Translations under genes and position numbers: made by a program
Source: an uncultured Amphritea sp.
GTDB lineage: Bacteria > Pseudomonadota > Gammaproteobacteria > Pseudomonadales > Balneatricaceae
Length of the DNA: 64,000 nt
Reading direction: 5' to 3'
NCBI RefSeq assembly: GCF_937127095.1
Contig: NZ_CAKZLP010000054.1
Coordinates: 248,001-312,000 of the forward strand
The notes under the pieces: model-generated
What the model was told of the DNA's origin: nothing
The model's database searches: none
What the model saw: only the letters and a program-made list of their open reading frames with translations
Shown here: piece by piece, positions 17,200 to 28,800 of the stretch
Position numbering within the stretch: the first letter of the stretch is position 1
Layout: every line of letters starts with the position of its first letter

Positions 17200-18339
17200 C
17201 TACTTCAGATAAGCGATTCGCATAGCAGAAGTCGACATGTCACCGGGTAACTGGATGGAACCAATTTTTTCCAGGGTTTCCGGATCATGGATCGAAATAT
17301 CACTGGAGGTACCACCCACATAGATAGTGCGGTCTTGGGTCATATTCAGGTTGTAATAGGTATGATCCATATTGTGCACTGCCAGGGTTTTCTGCTCACG
17401 AATATCGTGTTTAGACAGGGTATTAAATGCTCCGTAGAGAATATTACTATCTGCCGGATCCGTGATGAAGTTGAAGACGATAAACTCAAAAGGCACGGTT
17501 TCGGTTTGTTCAACTTCGCCGGTTTTAAGATCAACCCGGCTCATTCCCCACCAGAATTCAGCCTTCTCCATATCACCCGGATCGCCATTCCACTTAATGG
17601 TGAAGTACGGCATGATGAACTCATCAACATGCTCTCCCAAGGAATGCATCGCAAAGGCATCGGGTTGAACCCACTTATCGCCAGGTCTGTCCCAGTGCTG
17701 CAGCTTACTCAGCATACGAATCTCACCGTTTTGCGGATTGATCGCCTGCAGGTCATTACCACCCAGAATAACTTCACCGGTATCCATCGCCATGATTTTA
17801 GTAATCTGCCGGTCTACCGGAAAGGTTCTGATCGGCTTGGCATCAAGTCCGGCACTGGTGTCGTAAACCGCCAGCTGAGGCTGCATCACTTCATACCGGT
17901 CAGTCAGTTTACGGGTTGGGTTCTGTATGGTGTACAGCTCCTTGCCATCCCGGCTGACCGCCAGAGAAACAAAGCTTTTTACCGTGACATTGTTATCCGA
18001 CTGTTTGGCAAAGAAGACCATCTCACAGTTGGTAATATCGAATCCGGCAACGTCTTCCCATTTATTGGTGCCGACGTAGGCGATCCGACCATCCGGTGAG
18101 GGTTCAACGGTACCCTGGCCAAAAACTCCAGGGACATCACAGCTGCGAATAACCTGTTTGGTTTCCGTATCAATGACATGAAGCTGATTCGGACGAGTCA
18201 CCGTCAACAGATACTCGTGGCCATCGCCTTTCATACCATTGAGCGATGCTGAAGGGTTCATTGAGCAACCGGACATCAGCGCTACCGTACTCACAGCGCC
18301 AATCAGCGCTGCCGCTTTTATTTTAAGGGTAAGTTTCAT
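17200..18339 (-). CDS. qhpB: QhpB, beta subunit of quinohaemoprotein amine dehydrogenase
   Basis: A 379-residue seven-bladed-propeller protein of the QHNDH beta type, with repeated strands such as HVIDTETKQVIRSC, GRIAYVGTN and TIYVGGTSSDISIHDPETL. The N-terminus is a secretion signal ending LMSGCS, which looks like a lipobox with C25 as the lipidated residue; that would anchor the enzyme to a membrane. The beta subunit packs around the small CTQ-bearing subunit and contributes to the substrate site. It is 11 bp downstream of qhpC and is followed by a terminator. Confidence 0.9.
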   Translation of the reverse strand: MKLTLKIKAAALIGAVSTVALMSGCSMNPSASLNGMKGDGHEYLLTVTRPNQLHVIDTETKQVIRSCDVPGVFGQGTVEPSPDGRIAYVGTNKWEDVAGFDITNCEMVFFAKQSDNNVTVKSFVSLAVSRDGKELYTIQNPTRKLTDRYEVMQPQLAVYDTSAGLDAKPIRTFPVDRQITKIMAMDTGEVILGGNDLQAINPQNGEIRMLSKLQHWDRPGDKWVQPDAFAMHSLGEHVDEFIMPYFTIKWNGDPGDMEKAEFWWGMSRVDLKTGEVEQTETVPFEFIVFNFITDPADSNILYGAFNTLSKHDIREQKTLAVHNMDHTYYNLNMTQDRTIYVGGTSSDISIHDPETLEKIGSIQLPGDMSTSAMRIAYLK

Positions 18340-18350
18340 CTGCGCCTCCG

Positions 18351-18677
18351 TTACTTCTGCTCTTCCGGGAAAATGCCATCCAGCTTGCGCCAGTCTTCGT
18401 TGGCCTTGGATACATCCTGAGACCAGTCAGGATAGTTACTCATGGTGTCTGGCACCTGGGCCGGCCACCAGCAGGCATCGGCACAACCATAGAGGTCAGA
18501 TTCCATCGGCTGGCACAGTGAGCCGAGGCCACCGAAAGGATCCACTTCCCAGCCCGGATCATTAGTGGAGGTACAGCCAACTATCGTCTGCATCGCCACG
18601 ACCTCTTCCACCTGATCAGGGGAGGTAGTCTGATCAAGCATTTTCGCTTTTTTATTAAACGACTTCAGATGTTTCAT
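18351..18677 (-). CDS. qhpC: QhpC, gamma subunit carrying the cysteine tryptophylquinone cofactor
   Basis: A 108-residue precursor. The first 28 residues form the leader removed by QhpE, and the mature chain would start MQTIVGC. All cross-link residues known from the enzyme are present with exact spacing (precursor/mature numbering): C35/7-E44/16, C55/27-D61/33, C69/41-D77/49 thioethers and C65/37-W71/43 for the CTQ cofactor. The core motif [13 protein letters not shown] is intact. QhpD makes the thioethers, QhpG oxidises the Trp, QhpF exports it. Its ATG directly abuts the qhpD stop (TAAATG). Confidence 0.97.
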   Translation of the reverse strand: MKHLKSFNKKAKMLDQTTSPDQVEEVVAMQTIVGCTSTNDPGWEVDPFGGLGSLCQPMESDLYGCADACWWPAQVPDTMSNYPDWSQDVSKANEDWRKLDGIFPEEQK

Positions 18678-20111
18678 TTAAGCACTCCTTCTAGGAGAGA
18701 CATGGGCTTCGAAAAAGCCCGGATTCTCTATCATGATGCGGGTGTACGCCTCGACTCCGAAATCGACCCAGTCGCGTAACAGGTCACAATAATGGTAGGA
18801 GGGTACGGTCGCATCACCGTATTTTGCGTAACTTTCGTGATAACAACCGCCGGAACAGATGTTGCGGATACGGCAGGTTTCGCAACCGGTATCGCTGCGG
18901 TCCAGACGGGTTTCGATAAACTCAGCCAGTGCGGGTTTATCCAGTCCCTCGCTAACATCGCCGAACAACGGCTGATCCGACCCGGTAAACCGGTGGCACA
19001 GGTTGATGCCGCCTTTGGTATCCACCGCCAGCAAGCCCACACCGGCACCACAGGGCAGTTGTTTCTTATTGCCCTCATGGATGTCGGTCATCAGCATATG
19101 CATATTGCCGTAACCCAGGTTTTTACCTTCCAGTGCCGCCTCGAGATACTTTCGTCCCAGACGCTTCATCCCCGCAAACACCTCCACCATCTCGTCGGCA
19201 GTGAGGTTAAACGAGGTAATATCACCGGAGGTGACCGGGCCAAATCCGACTTCGGAAAAGCCAAGATCGTGATAAAGATGGTCGAAGATCGCTTCCACAT
19301 CGGTGATGCCCCGGGTCAGGGTGACCCGGCAACCGATCGGCCGTGCGGTATAACGGGAAAGCAGCATCTGCGCCTTCTGCTTAACCACATCATAAGTGCC
19401 CTGGCCACCCACGGTAATCCGGTTTTTATCGTGCATCGCCTTGGGCCCATCCATCGAGATAGTCAGGCCAAAACGGTGCTCGTTAAACCAGTCCACCAGC
19501 TCTTCGTTAAGCATGGTCGCGTTGGTGGTCATGGTGAAACTCACCTCCGCTTCCATAGTGGCAAAACGCTCTTCACAGTAGGCCACCACATTACGGATCA
19601 GCGGCATATTGGTGAGCGGCTCGCCACCAAAGAACACCACGTTGTACTGACGCTGGTCCGGAGACTCTTTCAGCATCATCTCAACCGACTGCACTGCGGT
19701 ATCAAAGCTCATCTTGTCACCCTTTGACGGGGTGGTCAGATCCTCTTTGTAGCAGTAAGTACAGCTGAGATTACAACCGGTATTGGTGTTCAGCACGATG
19801 GTGGTCAGCGGAAACTGCTTCACCGGTTTAGGCTCATTATTGATCTGCGCCCAGGTGCCCGCTTCAGCAATGATCTTCAGCGTCTTTAACTCTTCCAGAG
19901 TATCCACCACATCACCGGCGCTGAACCGGCCATCAAAGCGGTCACGAATCTGCAACGCAGACACCTCCGCTTCTGATGAGAACAGTTCGATCAGCTCACG
20001 GCCCAGGGCATCCAGCTCAAACAGGCTGCTGGTCGGCACATGGAACAACATCCTGCGTTCCGCTACATCAACCAGATGCAGGTTGGGTTTTACCAGAGTT
20101 AAAGATCCCAT
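18678..20111 (-). CDS. qhpD: QhpD, radical SAM enzyme forming the QhpC thioether cross-links
   Basis: A 477-residue radical SAM/SPASM enzyme. The cluster motif is at C113, C117 and C120 (CNLSCTYCYKE). The N-terminal ~100 residues resemble a peptide-recognition domain. The C-terminal SPASM cysteines lie in CETCRIRNICSGGCYHE and earlier at CGAG. QhpD makes the three Cys-to-Asp/Glu methylene thioethers in QhpC in the cytoplasm. It stands between qhpA and qhpC, the standard order. Confidence 0.95.
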   Translation of the reverse strand: MGSLTLVKPNLHLVDVAERRMLFHVPTSSLFELDALGRELIELFSSEAEVSALQIRDRFDGRFSAGDVVDTLEELKTLKIIAEAGTWAQINNEPKPVKQFPLTTIVLNTNTGCNLSCTYCYKEDLTTPSKGDKMSFDTAVQSVEMMLKESPDQRQYNVVFFGGEPLTNMPLIRNVVAYCEERFATMEAEVSFTMTTNATMLNEELVDWFNEHRFGLTISMDGPKAMHDKNRITVGGQGTYDVVKQKAQMLLSRYTARPIGCRVTLTRGITDVEAIFDHLYHDLGFSEVGFGPVTSGDITSFNLTADEMVEVFAGMKRLGRKYLEAALEGKNLGYGNMHMLMTDIHEGNKKQLPCGAGVGLLAVDTKGGINLCHRFTGSDQPLFGDVSEGLDKPALAEFIETRLDRSDTGCETCRIRNICSGGCYHESYAKYGDATVPSYHYCDLLRDWVDFGVEAYTRIMIENPGFFEAHVSPRRSA

Positions 20112-20167
20112 TTTCAGTCTCTCTTCTTGTTATTCGCTACAACAGATGTTGGCGGTTGTTATCAGTG

Positions 20168-21763
20168 TTACTGAATGGCGCGTTTGATATAGCTCGGTAC
20201 AGCCACCAGCAGGTCTGATTCACCCTCAACGGTGTTATCACCGTCTCTGACTGACGCCACGACTTTCAACATGCCGACGTTATTAGTAGACATCTTGCGC
20301 TGTGGGTTCAGACCCGTATCACCGGGAGTAAAGATACCCTGGCTATCGATGGTTCCGGCAAACTCAACATCCCGATCCTCAGCAGCCACTTCATTCTGAG
20401 GTTTCAGTGACCAGGACGCTGGCATATACCCCAAACGCATATCATCGTCAGTTCCGGGCTGACCATCTGCACCGGCACTGAATGCCACTGCCCGATAGGT
20501 CGATTGCATTTTTGGAATCTTGCCACCGTTACCGCCGATACGAGCCATCGACTGAGGCGGAAATACCTGCACGGCGGCAACCTTGTCATAGACAGCCAGT
20601 TGCGCTTTAGCTTTGGTTGCACCCACTGCGACATCACGCATTCCGACTGTCGCTGCAGCAGACGCTTTTGCTTCTACCACAACCCGGTCCGCATCACGGG
20701 ACAGGACTTTTACGACTTTGACACCAGGCCCCAGATTGACGTTGCCTTTCAGGTAGCCGCCAAAAATGGTCACCTGAGAGGTTTCACCCTGTTTAAGCGC
20801 AGCCGGTGACAGGCCAACAATGGCATTACCGCTGACTGCTTTCAGTTCACCACCGATCTCATCATGGGCACTCTGATACATACGTCCAGTCAGAGAGGAG
20901 CCATCAGCAGAGGCCGCCAGAACCTGGCGCATGCTGACACCATCAACCGTCAGACCCGCACGCCACTCATAACCGGAAAAGACATTGGCGCTACCACTGC
21001 CGTGCAGTTCCGAACCGTCGCTATAATGACCGCTCATGGTGACGGAATACTTATCTGCGGAGGTTTTCACGGCTTTGAGAATAGCGCTATAGTCGCCTTT
21101 ACCCGGCAAAAAGCCAGCAACAGACCAGCTGCCTTCCAGTGCCGGCTTGGCCATTTTCTGCCACTGTTTCCAGGCCGCATCATTAAAGGCGTAATCCGTC
21201 GCCAGTTTAGGCGCCGTTTCATTCAGGGCGATATCGTACCAGCGGCGATCCCGTGCCAGAGCGTGCAGCTCGGTAGTCGGATGGATCGCCATATGGGTAT
21301 TAACCAGTTCTTTCCACTCGTTTTCTGTGCGGCGCTGCAGGCCAAACCGGGCATTAGAGTGACACCGGGCACACATCTCTGCATAAGCCGGATCAGCGTC
21401 TTCCACAACGTTTGGCTGCTGTTCCAGCACATAGCGGAACGGAGCGGTTTCAGACGGTGCAAGGCCCTGAGTATCAGAAAGGTACTTGATCACTGCCTGC
21501 GTGTCTTCAGGCGAAAGAGCAAGACCGTTCCAGTGTTGCATTCGCTGCAACGTCATCTGCCAGCCTTCCGGCGTTTTACGCTGTTCACTGATTCTCGAAA
21601 ATGGCGTTTCCGGGTTGCCGGTGCGGGTATGACAACTCAGACAATTCTCCTGAATCACCGTCTCACCATCCTTCGCCCAGGACGCCGCCGGGGTCAGCAT
21701 AGTCCCCATCAGTGCCAGTGCACTCACACTAAGTAGCGCATGCTTGGATTTATTATTGTTCAA
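20168..21763 (-). CDS. qhpA: QhpA, dihaem alpha subunit of quinohaemoprotein amine dehydrogenase
   Basis: Periplasmic alpha subunit (about 531 residues) that takes electrons from the CTQ cofactor. A signal peptide of about 30 residues ends in PAASWA. The N-terminal cytochrome region has two haem c sites, CLSCH (41-45) and CARCH (131-135), followed by three beta domains. The best start is a TTG at 21763, nine bases after AGGAG; a second TTG at 21769 is only three bases from it. A TTG start would limit translation of this first operon gene. It is divergent from the two-component genes at 22108 and 22834. Confidence 0.93.
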   Translation of the reverse strand: MNNNKSKHALLSVSALALMGTMLTPAASWAKDGETVIQENCLSCHTRTGNPETPFSRISEQRKTPEGWQMTLQRMQHWNGLALSPEDTQAVIKYLSDTQGLAPSETAPFRYVLEQQPNVVEDADPAYAEMCARCHSNARFGLQRRTENEWKELVNTHMAIHPTTELHALARDRRWYDIALNETAPKLATDYAFNDAAWKQWQKMAKPALEGSWSVAGFLPGKGDYSAILKAVKTSADKYSVTMSGHYSDGSELHGSGSANVFSGYEWRAGLTVDGVSMRQVLAASADGSSLTGRMYQSAHDEIGGELKAVSGNAIVGLSPAALKQGETSQVTIFGGYLKGNVNLGPGVKVVKVLSRDADRVVVEAKASAAATVGMRDVAVGATKAKAQLAVYDKVAAVQVFPPQSMARIGGNGGKIPKMQSTYRAVAFSAGADGQPGTDDDMRLGYMPASWSLKPQNEVAAEDRDVEFAGTIDSQGIFTPGDTGLNPQRKMSTNNVGMLKVVASVRDGDNTVEGESDLLVAVPSYIKRAIQ

Positions 21764-22107
21764 GGCCAATCACTCCTGTAAGAATTTTCTTTGCAGCATC
21801 TGTTGCGGAATGCCGGAACAGATGCAGGCCCTCATCGTTTTTTTAGTTCGCCGGTCTCCCAACTCCAACTAACCTAACCGCCGGGTGTAAATGAATTTCC
21901 GTGAATTTGTGCTAAGTTGTTAACTAATGTAACAAAATGTAACGCGACAACCTAAGTACTGATATAACTCTTTGTCAGATAAAGAGTTTCTACACTTTAT
22001 CAACCATTTAACGGCAGATTAAGGAATACTGTTATCAAACCCTGCAGCTTGCTAGACTCTGAGCATCTGTTTCATAAAACCATAATAAAAGATAATAGTT
22101 GCTAACC
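21764..22107. other. Divergent promoter region qhpA / response regulator
   Basis: This 344-bp gap carries no gene. It contains the 61-bp element at 21883-21943 shared with the porin promoter region, and the AGGAG site of qhpA. AT content is high from about 21890 to 22090. The promoter of the response regulator gene must also lie here but no confident -35/-10 pair was assigned. Confidence 0.6.
21883..21943 (-). promoter_or_regulatory. Shared regulatory element upstream of qhpA, tandem TGTAAC boxes
   Basis: This 61-bp stretch aligns without gaps to 32485-32545, upstream of the porin gene, at about 43 of 61 positions by hand count. Both have GGGTGTAA at the gene-proximal end and a pair of TGTAAC/TATAAC hexamers ten bases apart at the distal end, both upstream of leftward genes. 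Tandem hexamers one helical turn apart are the usual target of OmpR/PhoB-type regulators, and such a regulator is encoded 165 bp away. Confidence 0.68.
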
Positions 22108-22830
22108 ATGACACCGCCCACTGAAGCGTCACATATCCTGATCGTAGAAGATGATTTTGCATCCCGCTCTCTGCTGGTCAGTTACTTTGAAAGCGAGGGT
22201 TATCGGGTGAGTGAAACCGACCATGGCGAAAGTCTGGTAAAGCGTGTACTCGATGAGAGAATCGATCTGGTGCTGCTGGATATCAATCTGCCCGGAAAAG
22301 ACGGACTCACGCTCACGCGCGAGCTCAGAGCCCATTCAAAAGTCGGCATCATACTGGTGACCAGCAAAGGCGATGAGATTGATCGTATTGTCGGACTTGA
22401 GCTGGGCGCCGATGACTATGTCACCAAACCCTTTACCCCCCGCGAACTTCTGGTGCGAGCCAAGAACCTGATCTGGCGGGTTACCGATCAGCCAGGTAAA
22501 CCGGAGACCGGGGAAAAACACCTGATCCGGTTTGAAGGCTGGACACTGGATTGCAGTAAACGCTTACTGGAAAGTCCGGAAGCTGGCGCTGAACGTCTGC
22601 CGGAAGGCGAGTTCAAGCTATTAAACGCACTCATCAGCCGTCGGGGTCAGGTGCTCAGCAGGGACCAGTTGATGGATGCCATTCATGACCGGGAATGGAC
22701 CCCCAATGACCGCTCTGTCGATGTACTTATCGGACGCCTGCGACGTAAACTTAACGACAACCCGCTTGATCCCCACTTTATACTCACCGCCCATGGCGCT
22801 GGCTATATGTTTGCCGGGGAGATTGGCTGA
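22108..22830 (+). CDS. OmpR/PhoB-family response regulator
   Basis: A 240-residue regulator with a receiver domain (phosphoacceptor D58 in VLLDINLPG; acidic pair in IVEDDF; conserved Thr and Lys in VTSKG and YVTKPF) and a C-terminal winged helix (RLPEGEFKLLNALISR, DRSVDVLIGRLRRKL). It resembles the TorR/ArcA branch. The ATG at 22108 was preferred over a TTG nine bases upstream. Only three bases separate its stop from the giant sensor kinase gene, so they form one transcription unit. The most likely targets are the qhp operon and the porin, which share tandem TGTAAC boxes. Confidence 0.93.
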   Translation: MTPPTEASHILIVEDDFASRSLLVSYFESEGYRVSETDHGESLVKRVLDERIDLVLLDINLPGKDGLTLTRELRAHSKVGIILVTSKGDEIDRIVGLELGADDYVTKPFTPRELLVRAKNLIWRVTDQPGKPETGEKHLIRFEGWTLDCSKRLLESPEAGAERLPEGEFKLLNALISRRGQVLSRDQLMDAIHDREWTPNDRSVDVLIGRLRRKLNDNPLDPHFILTAHGAGYMFAGEIG

Positions 22831-22833
22831 TCT

Positions 22834-25800
22834 ATGTATCACTTTCCCGGCTTTAAGGTCCAAACGATTATTCACCGGGGCAAACACTGTACGGTGAGCC
22901 GCGCCCTCAGGGACAGCGATCTGCAACCGGTGATCATCAAACAGCTCAACAAAAACGCAACCACGCCGGAAGATATCAATCGTTTCGAGCATGAGTATGA
23001 ACTGCTCAGTGGCCTGCAGGTTAAGGGGTTGGTTGCGCCCTCAGCGCTGACCAGCATTAACAACCAGTCAACGCTGATATTCCCGGACCTGGGGGGTACC
23101 TCGCTGCGGCAGATGATGCACAAAAAACAGTATTCCTGGGAGCAGATACTACCCATGGCAATCGCGCTGAGCGACTTGCTGGGACGCCTTCACAGCGCGC
23201 GGGTGATACATAAAAAACTATCTCCGGATAATATTCTCTGGTTACCGGAGACCGGTGAGGTTCAGCTGATCGATTTTTCCATTGCCACCCGACTGACCCG
23301 TGAACAGGCCAGCTGGAACTCACAACAACTCTCCGTTGACGACCTTCGCTATATGGCGCCGGAACAAACCGGACGGATCAACCGGCATATCGATTTTCGC
23401 AGTGACTTTTACAGCCTGGGTGTCACCCTGTATGAAATACTCTGTGGACGCCCACCCTTTACCGGTAAAGATCGTCTGCAACTGATCCACAGCCACATTG
23501 CCAAACACCCGCAGGCACCTCACAAAGTTAAACCGAACCTGCCGGAGATGCTCAGCAGGATTGTACTGAAACTGATGGCAAAAGATGCATCAGAACGGTA
23601 TCAGTCGAATTTCGGTATCTCTCAGGATTTAAAGAAGTGCCTGGCATTCTGGCGACAACAACAGAGTATTCCGTCGTTTAATCTGGCTCTGGAAGACATT
23701 TCGGAACACTTCTCCATCCCCCAGCGTCTTTATGGCCGTGCAGCGACCATTCAGAAGCTGCGCAACAGCTTCGACCAGGCCAACCTGCGTCGCCAGCAGC
23801 TGATTATGATTACCGGTTACGCTGGTGTGGGCAAGTCGAGTCTGGTTCACGAACTGCGCCACTATATCCATGAACAGAACGGACGGTTTATCAGCGGTAA
23901 GTTTGACCAGTTCCGTCGAACCCGCCCCTATTCAGGTATTTTTATCGCCCTGCAGGGCCTGATCAGGCAGCTATTAACCGAGAACGAACAGGAGATTACA
24001 GTCTACCGGGATCAGATTCTCACTGCTCTGGGTCAGAATGCGCATGCCCTGATACGTCTGGTTCCGGAACTGGAACTGATTATCGGTCCACAAAAAAATA
24101 TGCCCCGCGTCTCTATTCTGGAAGAACAGAACCGCTTCTCCCGATTAGTGAAATCACTGCTCAGTGTCTTTGCCACCGCAGAAACCCCGTTGTTACTGTT
24201 TCTCGACGATCTGCACTGGGGAGATCTGGCGTCATTCAGCCTGATCACCTCCTTGTGTGAAGAGGGTGATATGTCAAACCTTCTGATTGTCGGTAGTTAC
24301 CGGGACCAGGAGGTTGGCCCTACTCACCCAATGACCCTGGCGATCAGTAAAATAAGACAGGGCAGCTGTAACATCAGTGAGATTCTGCTTGAACCGCTCA
24401 ACAAATCTCAGATTATCAGATTGATTGCAGACACCCTGAGAACAGAACCACAGCACTGCACCGAGTTGGCCCAGATCTGCCTGGAGAAGACCCAGGGCAA
24501 CCCGTTTTTCCTGATACAGTTTCTCTACTCACTGCATGATGAGGGGCTGATCCGCTTTCATAACAACCGCTGGCGCTGGGATGAACAAAAAATCCAGTCC
24601 CGGGAGATGAGCGATAACGTCATCGACCTGATGGTCAGCAAGATACAAAAACTGTCTCACCAAAGTCAGAAAGCCCTGCAGATGGCCGCCTGTATCGGCA
24701 GCCCTTTTGATCTCAACACCCTCGCGATCGTCTTAGAACAGAGTGACACAGGCACTACTGAGAATCTGCTGGATGCCATGCGTGAAGGGCTGCTTATCCC
24801 ACTGGACATTAATTACTCAAGCAGCTCAGGACTGCGATTCGAACGTCACCGATACCGCTTTGTCCATGACCGGATTCAACAGGCTGCCTACTCCCTGATT
24901 CCTGAAAATCAACGACAGCAATTGCACCTGCAGATTGGTCGACTACTGCAACAGCGCTTTCCTGATCAAAACAGCGGGCCGGTATTTGAAATAACCAACC
25001 ATCTGAACAGTGGCCGCAGTCTGATCGAGTCTACCGCTGAGCTCACCGAGCTGGCATCACTCAACTGCCAGTCGGGTATTCAGGCGCTCGATTCAGCCGC
25101 GTTTGATGCCGCCCAGGAGTATTTTCAGACAGGCATTGAACTACTACCGGATAACAGCTGGAAACAGCATTACGAGCTGACCTTAACCCTCTATAAGAGT
25201 GGTGCCGAAGCCGCCTATATCCGCGCCCAGTACGAGCAGATGAACACGCTGATCGACCGGGTCATCAAGCACAGCGAAAGTGTGCTCGATCGGGTCAAAG
25301 TCTTTGAGATAAGAATCCAGTCTCATATCGCCAGAAACCAGTTCGACCAGGCGATGAAAGTCGCATTACAGGTGCTCAAATTACTCGGCGTAGAGCTGCC
25401 ATCAAAACCCAGCAAACGGCATATCTGGCAAGGCACGTTAAAGACCCAGTGGTTGCTTCGCCGTCGTACCCGAGAGCAGATTATCAATGCCCCCCCCATG
25501 CAGGACCCTCATGATCTGGCAGCCCTGTCGATACTGGCGAGCATGTTCGGGGCGGTAAAATTTTCCAGCTCGGCCCTGCGTCCGCTGGTGATGGCCAAAG
25601 AGGTTGAACTCACCCTCACCCGGGGGATTACAGCGCACTCTCCGATGGCCTTTGCCGGTTATGGCGGCATCCTCTGTGGCAAGTATTTCGCGATTGAGCA
25701 GGGCTATCAATTAGGCAGCATCGCGATAGAGCTCGACCAGCGACAGCCAGACCGATTGCTGCATCATCGCACCATGTCCCTGTTTGACTCTTACGTACGC

Positions 25801-28800
25801 CACTGGAAAGAGCCGCTGCAGAACTCACTGAGTTCACTGATGGAGGGACATCAACAGGCGCTCAACTGCGGCGATATAGAGTGGGGCAGCTACAGTCTGG
25901 CAGCCTGGATACAATATGCGTTTACCCAGGCAGAGAATTTCGCAGAGTTACAGCCGATACTCGAAAACTACACCACATCATTGCTGCAATATGGGCAAAA
26001 ACCATCGATCCAGTACTCACTCCAGGCCTTGCAGGCCATTGATAATCTGCTGGGAAAAAATTCAGATCCGACCCAGCTGTTTGGTCGCTTTTTCAATCAG
26101 ACAATGCTGGATGAACACCACAGTGAAGACCATCGCACGGCGATCGCAACCTATCACCACTACTGCTCACTACTCTGCTTTATTTTTGAAGACTATCAAC
26201 AAGCTAACTGGCATTGCGAAACTGGCGCACCCTATCTGCCACATATCGTCGGCACCTATTCATCCCCCTGCTTTGAATATATGACCGCCCTGTCGAAGCT
26301 TGCTCTGCTCTCTGATATCAGCATTCTGCAGCAGCCCCATAAGCTGAAACATATACGCAGTGCGCTTCGCAGAGCCAAACGTCTGGCCCGTCACTGTCCT
26401 GAAAACCATCAGCATTTTGCTGCATTACTGCAAGCAGAGCTGTATCGGGTGACTCGCCAGTACCATAAAGCGATGGACCATTATGATACGGCTATCAACA
26501 CTGCTCAGAGTAACCATTTTTATCTGATCGCCATACTTGCCACAGAGATGGCAGGCCGCTGCTATATGGAGTGGGATAAACAGAATATTGCCCACACCTA
26601 TCTCAACGATGCCTGGAATGGATATCTTCGGCTGCAGGTCAAGCCAAAGCTACAGCAGTTACAAAACCGCTATCCTGAGTTATTCGCCAGTCGCAGTATC
26701 AGCAGCAACGAAAAAAACAAGGCGCTGGCCAGCGCTGATGATGGGGAAACCTTTTCCAATCAGCAACTGGATACGATCTCTGTTATCCGCTCCTCCCAGG
26801 CGATTTCCGACGAGATCGTACTGGAGAAACTGCTCGGCAGGTTGATGGCGCTGGCGCTGGAAAGTGCCGGAGCGCAACGGGCGATTCTCATCCTTAAAGA
26901 GCGGGACGAATACTATATCGAAGCAGAAACGGAGCTGGACCAGCCCCCCCGGTTTTTCAAGAGTCTCACCCTGGATGAGAGCACCACATTGCCGGTCAGT
27001 ATTGTTCACTACGCGGCCCGCACCAAGGAGATTGTCGTACTCAGTGATGCTCACAGTCACGAGATGTTTATGCAGGATAGCTATATCCGTGCGCATAAAC
27101 CCCGCTCGTTGCTGTGCATGCCGATCCTCTACCACGGAGAACTGACCGCCCTGCTCTATCTGGAAAATAACGAAAGCCGCAATGTATTTGATCCATCACG
27201 CATGGAAACCCTGCAAATACTCTCGGCCCAGGCGGCCATCTCCATCGAAAATGCCAAGCTCTACTCCAGCCTGGAACAATCAGAGCAAGAGTTTCGTTCA
27301 CTGTTTGAAAACACCGTTGAAGCCATTTTCAGGGCCAGCGCGCAGGGCCACTTTATCTCTGCTAACCCGGCGCTGGCTGAACTGTTAGGCTATTCCAACC
27401 CGCAGGAGTTTCTGCGCACCATCACCGATATTGGCAGTCAGTGCTTTGCCAACAGCGCCGATCTGCACCACTTCCTTAATCAGTTGTCTGCCGATAACCG
27501 GGTGCTCGGTTTCGAAACCGAGTGGCTGCGCCGCGATGGCACCCCGGTGAATGTTTCCATCTCTGCACGCCGGGAGCTGGATGACCAGGGTGACGTAGTC
27601 TACTACGAGGGATCCCTGAGCAATATCACCGAACGTAAAGCGAAGGAGCAAGCGCAACTGAATCTGCAGAAGTCAGAAGCCGCCAGCCAGGCAAAATCTG
27701 AATTCCTGGCAACCATCAGCCATGAGATCAGAACGCCAATGAACGGTATTCTCGGCATGGCTCAGCTGCTCAATAAAGGCCATTTGCGTCATGATCAGCA
27801 AGAGCAGGTCAACGCGATCTATCAGTCCGGCCAGACGCTGTTATCGATTCTCAATGATGTCCTGGATTTCACCAAGGCAGAAGCGGGCCAGGTCGAGCTG
27901 GACAGAGCCCCCTTCTCTGTCAGACAGGTGCTCAATGAACTGGAGTTGATGCTGCGGCCAATGGCACTGGAAAAACACCTGTCACTTGAGCTGGATATCA
28001 GCGATTCACTGCCCGACAGGGTTTTCGGTGACCGGCGAAGCCTGGGACAAGTATTGATGAACCTCTGTGCCAATGCCATTAAGTTTACCCAGCAGGGTTA
28101 TATTAAAATATCGGTCAATGCCCGTCTGGCTGAACAAACAACAGAGATCCATTTCAGTGTTGAAGATAGTGGTATCGGTATTCCTGAAGAGTCGCACCAG
28201 CGGATCTTTCAGCACTTTTCCCAGGCAGACTCCTCCATCACCCGCCGTTACGGTGGCACCGGTCTGGGGCTTGCCATCAGCAAGAAAATGGTGGAGCTGC
28301 AACAGGGCGAGATCGGTTTCAGCAGCATCGCGGAACAGGGTAGTCAGTTCTGGTTCACTATCCCCTATGCGTTAGCCACGACAGAACAGGAAACCAACAT
28401 ACTCAGTCCGCCTGCAATCCCGACTCAGGCAGCGCTGCATATTTTGCTGGTCGAGGATACAACCATCAATCAGCAGGTGGCGAAAGGGTTGCTGGAAAGT
28501 GACGGCCACCGGGTCGAGATCGCCGCAAACGGCTATACCGCCCTGCAGAAACATGATCAGCATGATTATGACCTGGTACTGATGGATATCCACCTGCCGG
28601 ATATGGATGGCATGGAAACCACCCGCAGAATCCGCCAACATCAGACGCCTGACAAGGCCAATATACGGGTAATCGCGCTGACCGCCAGTATTACTGAAGC
28701 GGAAATCAATAACTATCACTCTGCGGGTATCGACGCGGTAATTGGCAAACCCTTGCAGTATACCGAACTGCAACGGCTGCTGAGTCGACATCCGTCAGCG

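Noticed and set aside
18792..19727. Plus-strand frame of about 311 codons opposite qhpD
   Set aside because: It is antisense to a conserved radical SAM gene and its translation has no recognisable domain.
20864..21736. Plus-strand frame of about 290 codons opposite qhpA
   Set aside because: Antisense shadow of the dihaem subunit; no motif, no ribosome site.
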